From the NCBI RefSeq assembly GCF_019097595.1, contig NC_080734.1, positions 18,492,892 through 18,556,891 of the forward strand: a stretch of DNA of 64,000 nt, in the 5' to 3' direction. Origin of the DNA: Hemibagrus wyckioides. Taxonomy: Eukaryota; Chordata; Actinopteri; Siluriformes; Bagridae. The notes beneath the pieces are model-generated. The model was given only the letters and a program-made list of their open reading frames with translations, was not told where the DNA came from and ran no database searches. Position 1 is the stretch's first letter. Every line of letters starts with the position of its first letter. This document shows, piece by piece, positions 47,815 to 57,453 of the stretch. Both the position numbers and the translations under genes were made by a program.

Positions 47815-47952
47815 AGTATCGTACTCGTAAAAAAAATATCGTACTCGTAGAAAATTATCGTGCCCGTAAAAAAATATCGTACTCGTAGAAAATTATCGTG
47901 CCCGTAAAAAAATATCGTACTCGCTAGAAAATTATCGTGCTCGTAAAAAAAA
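47815..47952. repeat. Minisatellite, about 38-bp period
   Basis: Alternating short units 'atcgtactcgtagaaaatt' and 'atcgtgcccgtaaaaaaat' repeat about three to four times with small differences. Confidence 0.9.
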
Positions 47953-48074
47953 ATAATACACGTGAATTACGAGGTTGCTAGTTTGTTCTTTCCAGCATGC
48001 TAGACTTTTATGCAGATTAGGGGGCGGGATAAAAGTCGCCATTGATCCACTGCTTCTCAACCTACTGCCCTTCT

Positions 48075-48130
48075 CTAGCCAATCAGTAAAGTGACGTCAC
48101 TGACGCGCGACTCTGCCGGTTAGTGTTTGA
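48075..48130. promoter_or_regulatory. CCAAT and CRE motifs, promoter-like
   Basis: An inverted-CCAAT context 'agccaatcag' (about 48077-48086) lies six bases before a consensus cAMP-response palindrome TGACGTCA (48092-48099), followed by CpG-rich 'ctgacgcgcgactctgccgg'. The pairing looks like a compact promoter, but I cannot assign a gene. Confidence 0.35.
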
Positions 48131-48432
48131 GCAAGTGGGAAGATTTAATTAATACGTTTAAAGCTTCTTATATGTGTGTCTATTGTAGTATCGTGTCGAA
48201 CCTCTTGTTATTATGCTAAAGAGTATTTTAATGAACTGGAAAAGTGTATCATTGTACAACCATTAGCATCATAGCATAGCGTTATTGTAGTCGTGCGCTA
48301 GCAGCACTAAGCTCATGTGTTCAGTTTCATCATGATGAAATGTATACCTTCACTCTGTGTTTACACTTATCTCTGTATTAACCCAGACTCTTAACTCTGT
48401 ATTAACCCAGACTCTTAACTCTGTATCACCGT

Positions 48433-48597
48433 GTCCACAGGCTCAGGTCAGTCAGATACAGGGTCAGATACAGGTTCAGGTCAGCCAGATACAGGGTCAG
48501 ATACAGGCTCAGGTCAGTCAGATACAGGATCAGGTCAGTCAGATACAGGCTCAGGTCAGTCAGATACAGGGTCAGATACAAGGTGAAGGGCAGCAGG
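48433..48597. repeat. Minisatellite with (GGT)CAGATACAG core
   Basis: About ten repeats built from 'gtcagatacagg' and 'ctcaggtca' with a variable period of 12-33 bp. It is open in two plus-strand frames because of its composition. The longer frame starting at 48357 is explained by the repeat. Confidence 0.9.
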
Positions 48598-48649
48598 ATC
48601 AGAGATGGACATATACACTGATCAGGACATGGCCAAGTGCATGCTGGTG

Positions 48650-48792
48650 CTATAATGAAGTATAGATTCCCTGTGCAATGTTTTCAAGATGACCGTTAAT
48701 AAAAGCTAGATTTGCAGGTTTATATGAGGATATGAAAGTCTGCTGCATCACTCTTTTAGCTCTTTCCCCAATAGTTTCAGGAGACAGACCGC
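48650..48792 (-). CDS. Candidate terminal coding exon, unknown gene
   Basis: After a polypyrimidine/AG acceptor (…ctttttccacag on the minus strand) the sequence is open for 46 codons to TAG at 48650. It contains LSPETIGERAKRVMQQTF and SYKPANLAFINGHLENIAQG, which looks like real protein. I do not recognise the family. No confident upstream exon was found, although a second open stretch follows an AG near 49076 on the minus strand (reading LQQYQALTQNYNNCS). It may belong to a fragmented fish gene or mobile element. Confidence 0.3.
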
Positions 48793-49289
48793 CTGTGGAA
48801 AAAGAAGAATAAACACTGCTTCCAGAAACCAGGAAAAATTAAAGCTTGAGTCTGAATCTTCAGGGCTGCCATTACAGTAGTGAACTTGTTGATAAAAGAT
48901 TTACTTGTTTGATATGTAAAATACAGTTTTTTATTGTTTTTTTTTTTTGTTTTTTTTTAATGTTTTAAAAGTATTTGACTCTGCACTTCTGTTTCTGCCC
49001 ATTGCAGTAGTTTTATTGCTGCAGTTGTTATAATTCTGTGTCAAGGCCTGATACTGCTGTAGTTCTGTCCTATATTGAAAACAAGAAAGAAATAAAGTTT
49101 TATTAAAGCACAGACTGTTTTATATTAAGGCCAGAGAGAGAGAGAGAGCTGTTTATTCATATTATTACAATGGCTTCTTGTCAGAGTCAAAAAACTTTCA
49201 ACTCAAAATAACTCTTTAAATTAGAATTAATTTTTAGACTCTTTATTTCTGTCTGTGTGCTAGAGATAGCTCAACATCATTATGGAGCT

Positions 49290-49810
49290 GCATGCCACCA
49301 TGGCCGAAGCAGCCCTGACCCGTCAAGGCATACCCCATACACAACAAACTGCATATGGGGGATGCCTATACACTGTGTATTCTGACACCTTTCTGTCAGA
49401 ACCAGCATTAAGTACTTCAGCAATTTGAGCAATCGGACCACACAGACCACCCTTCTCTCTCCACGTGCATCAATGAGCCTTGGCCCATCCATGACCCTGT
49501 CTCCGGTTCACCACTGTTCCTTCCTTGGACCACTTTTGATACATACTGACCACTGCAGACCGGGAACACCCCACAACAGCTGCAGTTTTGGAGATGCTCT
49601 GATCCAGTGGTCTAGCCATCACAATTTGGCCCTGGTCAAACTCGCCCCATTTTCTTGTCCATTTTTCCTGCTTCTAACACATCAACTTTGAGGACAAAAT
49701 GTTCACTTGCTGCCTAATATATCCCACCCACTAACAGGTGCCATGATGAGGAGATCATCACTCTCATTTACTTCACCTCTCACTGCTCAGAATGTTATGC
49801 CTGATCGGTG
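49290..49810. mobile_element. Tc1-family element (copy 3), left end lost
   Basis: The right end 'gttatgcctgatcggtg' followed by TA matches copies 1 and 2, as does the inside ('ccagcattaagtacttcagc', 'cactgttccttccttggacc'). The left end is replaced by unrelated text that also includes transposon-like 'ccatggccgaagcagccctg'. Confidence 0.7.
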
Positions 49811-49814
49811 TAGA

Positions 49815-50880
49815 TATTAGCATAATGAGGTACTTAAAAAAAAGTAGATGCTCACTGTCACTGAAAGTTCCCAATAGCGCTGATTAGTGTGCCGTACCAG
49901 CGAGTAGGCTGCAGAAATAGTGCTGATGATTGTGTAGTCTCAGTATGTTAGTCTGCAGTAAGTCTGTCAGCAAGTACATATGGGTGTCCATATACTTTTG
50001 ACTATATGTTGTGCATTTATGTAGCTAAACCATATATTATCTGTATTATCTGTAAACATATTGGCATGTAGAGAAAAACCTGTAGCTGTCATGAAACATT
50101 TTATAACAAAGACAAGTGTGTAGCAGAGGCAGCAGTGACCTTAATTTGTACAAGCATCAGTGACTGAAAACGCAGCCAGTTGCACCGGCCCAACGTAAGT
50201 CAGGGTGTAAACTCACTCCTAAACAATACAGTGAGAGGAACTGGTTTCAAATTAGTATAGTAAAGACTTTTGGTTGAAGCGCAGACACTTACAATACATC
50301 CTAAATAAGAGTGTGTAAAGTTCTGTAAATTCACAAATATTGCATTAAGGTGTAAGATAAAATTTTAAAATCAAGGTTATAACCATGTTAAAACTATTCT
50401 TATTAGTGCAACTATTCATTTTTTATTAGTAATCTGAAAATTGGAATTACTTTCACTTATCTATCCCGTGACAGAGTTTACATTTTACTGGTGCAACTTT
50501 CTGCTGGGTGTGTGTGTGTGTGTGTGTGTGTTAGGTTACACATTTACCAAAAAAGGCTGTCACCTCATTTTATCTAGGAGCTGAATTTCTTATACCAATG
50601 CAGAAGATAGCGATAAAAACACTACATTTCCACTTTATTTATAAAATATTAATAATAAAAAAGGTGTGTGTGTGTGGTTGAAATTTATGTTTATTAAAGT
50701 GTTCAATCTATTCTATAAGTCAATAGTCAGTTTGGAATTTAGGAGTCTTATTATGTGACTTAAATCAGTAGATCTATTAAATTTTATTTCTTCTTATGAA
50801 TGTCGAATTTTTGGTGAATTAATTATTTACAACATTTAAAACAATTATATAAAAATGAACGAATTGTTCATGTCCAAAAT
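49815..50880. other. No gene recognised; TG microsatellite
   Basis: AT-rich DNA with a Tc1-type end fragment near 49975-50010 ('gggtgtccatatacttttga') and a (TG)n run at 50508-50531. Nothing else is supported. Confidence 0.5.
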
Positions 50881-50884
50881 GTTT

Positions 50885-50967
50885 TCATGGCACTATTCCC
50901 ACTATTTCCGCTTCATCTGGGGATTTTGTGTAGGAGGTTTGTACAGATGTTCCAGGTGTATCTTGCA
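50885..50967 (-). CDS. Possible terminal exon, unknown gene
   Basis: On the minus strand an acceptor-like 'ttgcgattctcag' is followed by 26 open codons (QDTPGTSVQTSYTKSPDEA inside) and TGA. The composition is protein-like, but the length is within chance and no partner exon was found. Confidence 0.15.
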
Positions 50968-51331
50968 CTGAGAATCGCAAAAGGAAAATGATGATCATGT
51001 TATATTTCATGAATAGTCTCACGTGATTCATCTTATAGTTTCCCCTAAAAACATCCTTAAACATCATGAAGTCGGTATGTGTGAACGCTGGGCATGAAAG
51101 GGTTAAACCCCTCGGCACTCACGTCCCGGTGTTGTTTATGTGGGGTTTCAGTGGGCGGTGCCTTTCCAGCGTTTGGAGAAACACGTGAGCAAACCATGAC
51201 GTACCTCCCACAATGCACTGCGTGTGAACGCTTCATGAACTATCTAATTATTTTTATTTATACAATTAAAAAACATGAATAGTAATATTAGATATAGATA
51301 TAGATCAGCTATCTTTAATATATAGCTAAAC

Positions 51332-51517
51332 ATGGTGTTTTTAGTGCATCTTGTTTTGGCTACCGTCATTGGGTTTTGTGTTGTTGTGAGTGCGGTCGTG
51401 GTCCGCTACAAGAGATCAGCAATACACTCTTGTTTCTCTTCATATCGTATAAATCTTTCGCCTTTTACTAAAGATTTCCGTGGGGAGGAACACTATGAGT
51501 ATAAACTAATTTTTTGA
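51332..51517 (+). CDS. Small hydrophobic open frame, unknown
   Basis: 61 codons from ATG 51332 to TGA: an N-terminal hydrophobic segment (FLVHLVLATVIGFCVVVSAV), then basic and polar residues. It could be a single-pass or secreted mini-protein, a fragment of a mobile element, or chance. The same frame remains open after the TGA for another 97 codons up to 51808, the distal part of which is SINE. Confidence 0.25.
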   Translation: MVFLVHLVLATVIGFCVVVSAVVVRYKRSAIHSCFSSYRINLSPFTKDFRGEEHYEYKLIF

Positions 51518-51518
51518 T

Positions 51519-51538
51519 GCCCCGCTTCGTTGCGGGGC
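51519..51538. other. GC-rich hairpin directly after a TGA codon
   Basis: gccccgc and gcggggc (51519-51525, 51532-51538) form a perfect 7-bp stem with a 6-nt loop in AT-rich surroundings. It is preceded by a T6 run and starts one base after the stop codon of the small open frame. Confidence 0.7.
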
Positions 51539-51689
51539 TTCCTGTTGTGGTTAAAAATAGAAAAAGATATCGAAAATGGCGATCATATGGGAAGTGATCT
51601 TGTATTTCTCTGTTATTTGTTAATTTTCTTGATATCACGGATGCACGGCTCTGTTAAATTGCTGAAAAAACTGTTACTTTATAGCGAGA

Positions 51690-52005
51690 AGGTTCTGGGT
51701 TCGAACAGGCAGGGCTCTTTTTCTATGGAATTTGCATGTTCTGCACGTGCCTGCGTGGGTTTACTCTGGGATTCATCCCACAGTCTAAAAACATGTACAT
51801 TAGGTTGATTGGTAATTCTAAACTGCCCATAGGAGTGAGTGTGAGTGTGTGTGGTTGTCTGTCTATATCTGTGGCCCTGTGATGGACTGGTGACCTGTCC
51901 AGGGTGTACCCCTGCCTTTCACCCAATGTGTGCTGGGATAGACTCCAGCAGATCCCTTTGACCCTAATTAGGAATAAATCGGGTATAGAAGGATGGATGG
52001 ATGTA
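51690..52005 (+). mobile_element. tRNA-type SINE, plus orientation
   Basis: B-box text 'gttctgggttcgaacaggca', then 'ggaatttgcatgttctgcac', 'catgtacattaggttgattg', 'gtgacctgtccagggtgtac' and a tail with GATG repeats ('ggatggatggatg' at about 51991). It is the same family as 47130-47445 in the opposite orientation. Confidence 0.75.
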
Positions 52006-53037
52006 TATGTGCAATGTTTGATGAAAAAATCTCCAGAAATCCCCGCTTCCTGCACCATATACTCTATTGGCGTTTTAGTGTATTCATTTTAGCAAACAAA
52101 CAGGTTTTACTAAGGTCGCTGGCAAATGACGTCAAACTCATGTAATTTTATCGATTTAATAGAATACGGGTAGTGGAAGAAATTTCCTACAAAATAATTC
52201 CTTAATATTATCCAGCAAGCCATTTATTTAAAAAAAAAAAAAAAAAGTTTAAAGGTGATATTTCCTCCAGTCACTCTTTCTGTGATGCCTTTTGACGAAA
52301 CTGTTGTTCATTTATTTTTTGGAATTGTTTATTTACAACAACGTTTTGCCAAGATGTACTTGAATTTTTTTAGATATAAAATTGAGAATAACAGTGTTTT
52401 ATCTTGGAAGGACGTTGTGTTGGGATTTATTGATTTACACTCCTGCTGTAAAACATCATTTCTTCATAATGAACCTAATTCTGTTATTCCACATTCACAT
52501 ATCTAAATACTTTGCTGTTTTGTTTTTTGTTTTTTTTTAAAGAATTTAAGCAATACCTTTCATTAGTTGTCACAGAACAAAAAAGCCTTAAAAATTTTGT
52601 TTGTGATTTTTGTCCCTGTTTTCTCTTCCTTCTGTTTTGAGTTGTTTCTGTTTGGTTGCTATTTTCTCATTACTATGTTTCCTTTTTTCAGTTGATATTT
52701 TCTGATATTATGTTTGCTTGTTCAGTTGTTATTCACTATTTTCTGTATTCTGTTTTCAAGCACTAAAAAAATAGAATATGGGTATTAAAATTTGGGGGGG
52801 GGTGATGAGAGTCTTTTGATAGGATGCACCTTGTGTTTTAAAGGTGTGTTTGTTTGTTTTGTTTGTTTTTTTTTCAACAAAATTAAGGGGGAATTTGGAC
52901 GTCCATAAAATCACATAAAATCACATAAAATCAAGAACGTGGTCTGAAACGCTGTCAAGAGCATGCAAAACCAACAGGTGGCGATATAATCTCAACCGTA
53001 AAGCCATGTTGGCCAATCAGAAGCCTGAGAAGCCGAC
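52006..53037. other. Unassigned AT-rich region
   Basis: It contains a 74-codon open frame from ATG 52285 to 52506 (FDETVVHLFFGIVYLQQRF…), not recognised and not supported by splice or promoter signals. It also has poly-A at 52231-52246, a small triple 'cataaaatca' repeat near 52911-52933, and poly-G/T runs. No named gene is present. Confidence 0.4.
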
Positions 53038-53045
53038 TTCACAAG

Positions 53046-53351
53046 CAGTGTTGCCAGATTGGGCGGGTTTCTGCCCAATTGGGCTTCTTTTGGTCACGTC
53101 TCACCGGGAAAAAAATGGGTGGGTTGATAAAATCTGGGCTGGTTTTTGATTTTTGACTATAAACATGATATTTTATTAATTTTCTATTCAAACGAATAAA
53201 TAAAGTATAATGTGTAATGTTGGTGTTTTAATTATATGGTTCAGTTTAGCCAATAAGGTTCAGGTTCAGGTTGTTGTTGTATTAGTTATAATGTATTTTT
53301 TTAATGGGCGGGTTTTAAGCTGTGGTTGTCTTCAATCCGATCTGGCAACCC
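53046..53351. mobile_element. hAT-like MITE with 8-bp target duplication
   Basis: The 306-bp insert is flanked by 'ttcacaag' on both sides (53038-53045 and 53352-53359). Its ends are roughly inverted: 'cagtgttgccagat' on the left and 'atctggcaaccc' on the right. Terminal CAG and an 8-bp duplication fit the hAT superfamily. There is no coding capacity. Confidence 0.8.
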
Positions 53352-53364
53352 TTCACAAGCCAAA

Positions 53365-53550
53365 AAAATCCCCGGTTTCGCTGTCTACACGATAACGCTA
53401 CAACCTTCACCCTGGCAGGAGTTTTCAAAAATGTTCGGTTTCAGTGACCGGATGTTGCGTTTGCGTGTGGGCGACCGGACAAACCGCATAAAAAAAGCTG
53501 CGGTTTTAAAAATACCCGCGTTCGTGTGGACAGGGCCTGTTGAACCAAGC
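53365..53550. mobile_element. Fragment of a further non-autonomous DNA element
   Basis: Text such as 'acgataacgctacaaccttc', 'ggttttaaaaatacccgcgt' and 'tcgtgtggacagggcct' resembles a common fish element whose ends read '…gtccacacgaacgcgg'. It is truncated against the Tc1 relic that follows. Confidence 0.45.
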
Positions 53551-53565
53551 TGATTGACATAAATC

Positions 53566-54535
53566 ATGGCTCCAACACGAGAGATGTCAGGTGAAACAAA
53601 GGAGAGGATTATAAAACTTCTTGAAGAAGGTAAATCTTCACGGAGTGTTGCAAAAGATGTTGGTTGTTCCCAGTCAGCTGTGTCTAAAATCTGGACCAAG
53701 TACAAATCGAATGGGAAGGTTGTAAAAGGGAAGCGTTCTGGAAGACCAAGGAAGACATCAAAGCGTCAAGATAGAAAACTTAAAGCAATGTGCCTTGGAA
53801 ACAGAAAATGCACAACAAAACAAATGAGGAACAAGTGGGCAGAAAGTGGAGTCAACGTCTGTGACCGAACTGTAAGAAATCGCCTAAAAGAAATGGGATT
53901 TACGTACAGAAAAGCCAAACGAAAACCATCATAAACATCTAAACCAGTGGGCTAAAGAAAAGCAATCATGGACTGTGGATGACTGGATGAGAGCGATATT
54001 CAGTGATGGATCTCCAGTTTGCATTGGGCAGGATGATGATGCTGGAACTTTTGTTTGGTGCCGTTCCAATGAAATTTATAAAGACAACTGCCTGAAGAAA
54101 ACATGCAAATTTCCACATGGGGTTGTATGTCAGGTAAAGGTATGGGAGATATGACAGTCATTACATCCTCAATAAATGCACAAGTTTTTGGACACTTTTC
54201 TTATTCCATCAATTGAAAGGATGTTTGGTGATGATGACATCATTTTTTCAGGATGATAATGCATCGTGCCATAGGGCAAAAGCTGTGAAAACTTTCCTTC
54301 AAGAAAGACATATAATGTCAATGGCATGGCCTGCAAATAGTCCAGACCTCAATCCAATTGAAAATCTATGGTGGAAATTAAGGAAAATGGTCCACGACAA
54401 GGCTCCAACCTGCAAAGCTGATCTGGCAACTGCAATAAGAGAAAGTTGGAGCCGGATTGATGAAGAACACTGTTTGTCGATAAGTCCATGCCTCAGAGAA
54501 TTCAAGCTGTTATAAAAGCCAGAGGTGGTGCAACA
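53566..54535 (+). pseudogene. Second Tc1-type transposase, decayed
   Basis: ATG 53566 opens a 122-codon frame with the N-terminal helix-turn-helix pair (SGETKERIIKLLEEGKSSRS, KRSGRPRKTSKRQDRK, VCDRTVRNRLKEMGF). After stops and frameshifts (53935-54210), the catalytic end resumes at 54250-54515: FQDDNASCHRAKAVKTFL and NSPDLNPIENLWWKLRKMV. The right end 'ttttgccaggggttgta' lies at about 54781-54797, but no matching left end is found, so the element is 5'-truncated as well. It is a different Tc1 lineage from 42272-43517. Confidence 0.88.
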
Positions 54536-54799
54536 AAGTACTAGTGGTATTTCTGTTTGGTGATTCCATAATATTTTCCTCAGAACTGAGCGATTCAATA
54601 TTTTTTTCCTCAGAAAAAACAGTTGCAATTGACTATAATTTTCTTTCTTTTTTATTTTTGTAAGTGTTTCATAAAGCCAGAAGGTTGGAATGTTAAATGA
54701 AAATAGTTTTGTGGCATGTCTGTGATTGTTTTTTTTCTACACAATTGAATGAACATCTTCCAAGAGTGGTGATTCCATACTTTTTGCCAGGGGTTGTAT

Positions 54800-55540
54800 G
54801 TAAACTCCAGAGCAGAGATCCTGAAATCTGGCCCACAATCACAGGTAGGGGAGTGTGATCAGGGTTGGAGCTAAACTCTGCAGTGGACTGGCCCTCCAGG
54901 GAAAGATCTGAGGAACCCTGATCTAGAGACTCTGTTGCAAGGGTGTAACTTTGGTTTGAGAAGTGTGTGTGTGTGAGAGAGAGACACAAAATGGGGGAAA
55001 ATATTTTTGATTTAAATCCCATTTCCTACATTTCGGGACTATGGTGATACAACATCCAGGAAATAATTAAGTTAATTATAATGATAAATTCTGCCAAAAA
55101 GAATAGTAGGTTACTAAACTATGTATATAAAAAAGGTCTTACTTTATTTATTGTTTAATAGGGGCCGATCACCAAGGCTTGAGAGAATCATTTTATAAAG
55201 TCAAAAATGTTCACTGTTAATGTTTTATTTGTGAATAAAATTTAAATGTGAGACTCCGTTTCCTCTGTTAAACAAACTTTTATTCCAAACTAACCCTGTA
55301 CCTGAAAATGTAAAATAAATCACTTCTTGCACAGGACGTTCGTCAGAGACACATCCACCAAACCGCTGGGGTTTAGAATAGAAAAAGCAAAAAACTGTGC
55401 GTGTTGAATCATTATTCTGTAATATCAAGTGCAGAGAGACAGCAGCAACATTAATATGTACTTACATGAAAATGTTGATCATTACTTTAATAATTGTCTT
55501 TCATGCATAAACAAACACCCTTAGTTAAGAAACAAATTAA
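54800..55540. other. Spacer before the minus-strand gene
   Basis: Contains TG/GA runs at about 54963-54984 and diverged interspersed text around 54820-54930 ('gagcagagatcctgaaatct'). I see no exon; it may include 3' UTR of the gene ending at 55546. Confidence 0.4.
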
Positions 55541-55545
55541 AATAT

Positions 55546-56375
55546 TTACATTCCTGTAAATATTCCTAAAAAGTCATATGTTGCTGCTTTTGGCGTTTCA
55601 TCGCTGATTGACAATTCAACAGAGCTGTGCTCCAGTACTGAACCTAATGTGTAAAAACCTGATCCAGCAGACTGTCCCAGTTCAGCAGCTGAGGATGATG
55701 ACGGTGGTGGTGGTGGTGGTGTAGCTAGTGGTTAACACACAGCACATTAACATGTACAGCATATTTTTTAAGATATTTGACAAAATGAAAATCCATTTGG
55801 ATCAATTCATGACATGCAGTCAGTACAGAAAAAATACTTACACTGCAACTGTAGCTTGGAGGGGGAGATGTTCAGCATTGCACACTCTAACTCATCATCG
55901 TCGTCTTCCATTCCTGTTATCGAAAGGCAAGAATTAGCAATCTGCGTTTTCACTGTACTTGGATTTCTTAAAATATACACCTGTGTTAATTGAAGAATAG
56001 CGTACATGTAAAACAAGCTACGTTGTTACTCATACTACCAGACACAATGGCAAATAATTCTTTTATACAAGCAAAAAAATAAACAACCGGCCCGTTGGCT
56101 TGGACTTTGCACTTGAGGCAGGCATGGGCGGACAGTCTGACTGCATCTGGCTCCAGAGGTATTACTGCAGTTTGTACATCCGTGTCCCTGGGACACAAGT
56201 TGCCCCCATTATAAAGGAAGCATAACTGTATTCACCAAAGACTTCTCTTTTGTCAGAGGCATCACCCCCTCTCTGACGGACCACAGCAAGAGTGTTTCCC
56301 CTGACAAGCTCCTCCTTCTTTAGTGCCAACTTGTCCTGCAGAGACGGGTTGTCTTTGATCAGGTTATCTTCACAC
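55546..56375 (-). CDS. Three C-terminal exons of an unidentified gene
   Basis: Minus-strand exons 56375-56236, 55913-55842 and 55724-55546 each have AG/GT borders, and their phases join exactly into 129 residues ending in TAA. Motifs: DNPSLQDKLALKKEELVRG, VVRQRGGDASDKREVFG, an acidic EDDDDELECAMLNIS, a Pro6 run with Ser/Ala, and a C-terminal EHSSVELSISDETPKAA followed by DFLGIFTGM. No domain is recognised. Upstream exons are missing: 155 bp before the first exon begins a transposon-like module (56530-57045). The gene faces away from the plus-strand relic at 57454-59081, so the two could have shared a promoter near 57.1 kb or been two genes of one element. Coding potential looks real, function unknown. 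Confidence 0.5.
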
Positions 56376-56529
56376 CTAGTGGTTTATCATTAGGAGTGAC
56401 TGATTGATTAATTAAAGTGTGAAGGGCAGTGGGCCATCAGAACCATCACAGACAAAGAGTTTCAGAGACTCAATGTAACATGAAACACCGTATGCAATGA
56501 AAAAGTGCCACAAAGTGTTAGTGGTCCAA

Positions 56530-57045
56530 ACTACATTACATCCGTAGTGGTTTAGCACTACCGTACTCAGAATCTTTATACTGTATCTGAAAATGACTGG
56601 TTTAGTGGTGATAAAGTGGTCAAACTGAAATGAAAAATTGTGACTGAGATGCGATGAAACTGAGCCTAGATGGAGTCTGGCAGGACAAAAAGAAAGTCTA
56701 AGTTAATCACTGCATGAAGAAGGCTGAAAGCAGGTGTAATAATTGAAGTCTCTGATGTGACGTGTTAAGATTATCTACATTATTGAGGATCTCCGCGGTT
56801 ATAGCTGCTGTCAGGTGGTTGTGATAAACATAGTGGTGGAAAATGCAACATAAAATTATTTTTAAGTTAAGTTATAAGTAGTGAGAAAAATTATTGCTGC
56901 ATTGGCCGGGAATCGAACCGAGGTCTAAGACTTGAAATTGTTTAGCTAAAAAGCCCTAAACTGTTTCCCATTCATTTTCAATGGTAGTGCTAAACCACTA
57001 CGGATGTAATATACTTTTGGCCACTAGTGGCCGCTGTGTGACCCA
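56530..57045. mobile_element. tRNA-containing module, copy a
   Basis: The left end 'ttacatccgtagtggtttag' (cactacc following) and right end 'ggtagtgctaaaccactacg' (gatgtaatata following) are inverted repeats of about 30 bp. Inside is the text shared with copies b-d ('gataaagtggtcaa', 'ttaagattatctacatta', 'ggttatagctgctgtcagg') and at 56899-56919 a tRNA-Gly 3'-end remnant on the minus strand. No coding frame. Confidence 0.75.
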
Positions 57046-57130
57046 CCGGCGTCTTTCTTCGCTCTGATTGGTGGAGCGACGAAGCGAGACAAACGGTGTG
57101 CACGCGAGGCGGACGTCGCTAATTGGTAAG
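57045..57130 (+). promoter_or_regulatory. CpG-rich promoter-like segment with splice donor
   Basis: 'cgaagcgagacaaacggtgt', 'gcacgcgaggcggacgtcgc' and an inverted CCAAT-type 'gattggtgg' lie in CpG-rich DNA, followed by a consensus donor (ttg|gtaagtt) at 57125-57126. It looks like an untranslated first exon for the plus-strand relic that starts at 57454, possibly bidirectional. Confidence 0.45.
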
Positions 57131-57453
57131 TTGTTTTTAATTAACTGAAACGTAAACAAGAAACGAACTGATGTTTATATTTTATGTAAGCTCTTTCTAA
57201 GGAAAAAAATGACTTGAATTGCTTTGGTTACGAAAACTTAAACGCATGTGTTTACAGTGTGTCATGTTGCTGTCAAATATTAATTTATAAAATGGTGACA
57301 TAATTTTTAGATATTAGCATAAGATACAGGAGAGTATACACTGTTAAAAACATTGGATTATGTGTTGTACATCTGGTTGAGATATGCAGGCAAAGTAACT
57401 TGTGATTTCTGTCTTTACTAACATCAGTTTTTTGTATACTTGGCAAAATAGAA

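Noticed and set aside
48357..48665. 102-codon Gln-rich open frame
   Set aside because: Produced by a minisatellite that is open in two frames; no independent support for translation.
51519..51538. Hairpin considered as a bacterial intrinsic terminator or contamination
   Set aside because: Surrounding DNA is continuous with fish repeats, and the stem is not followed by a T run, so a prokaryotic terminator is unlikely.
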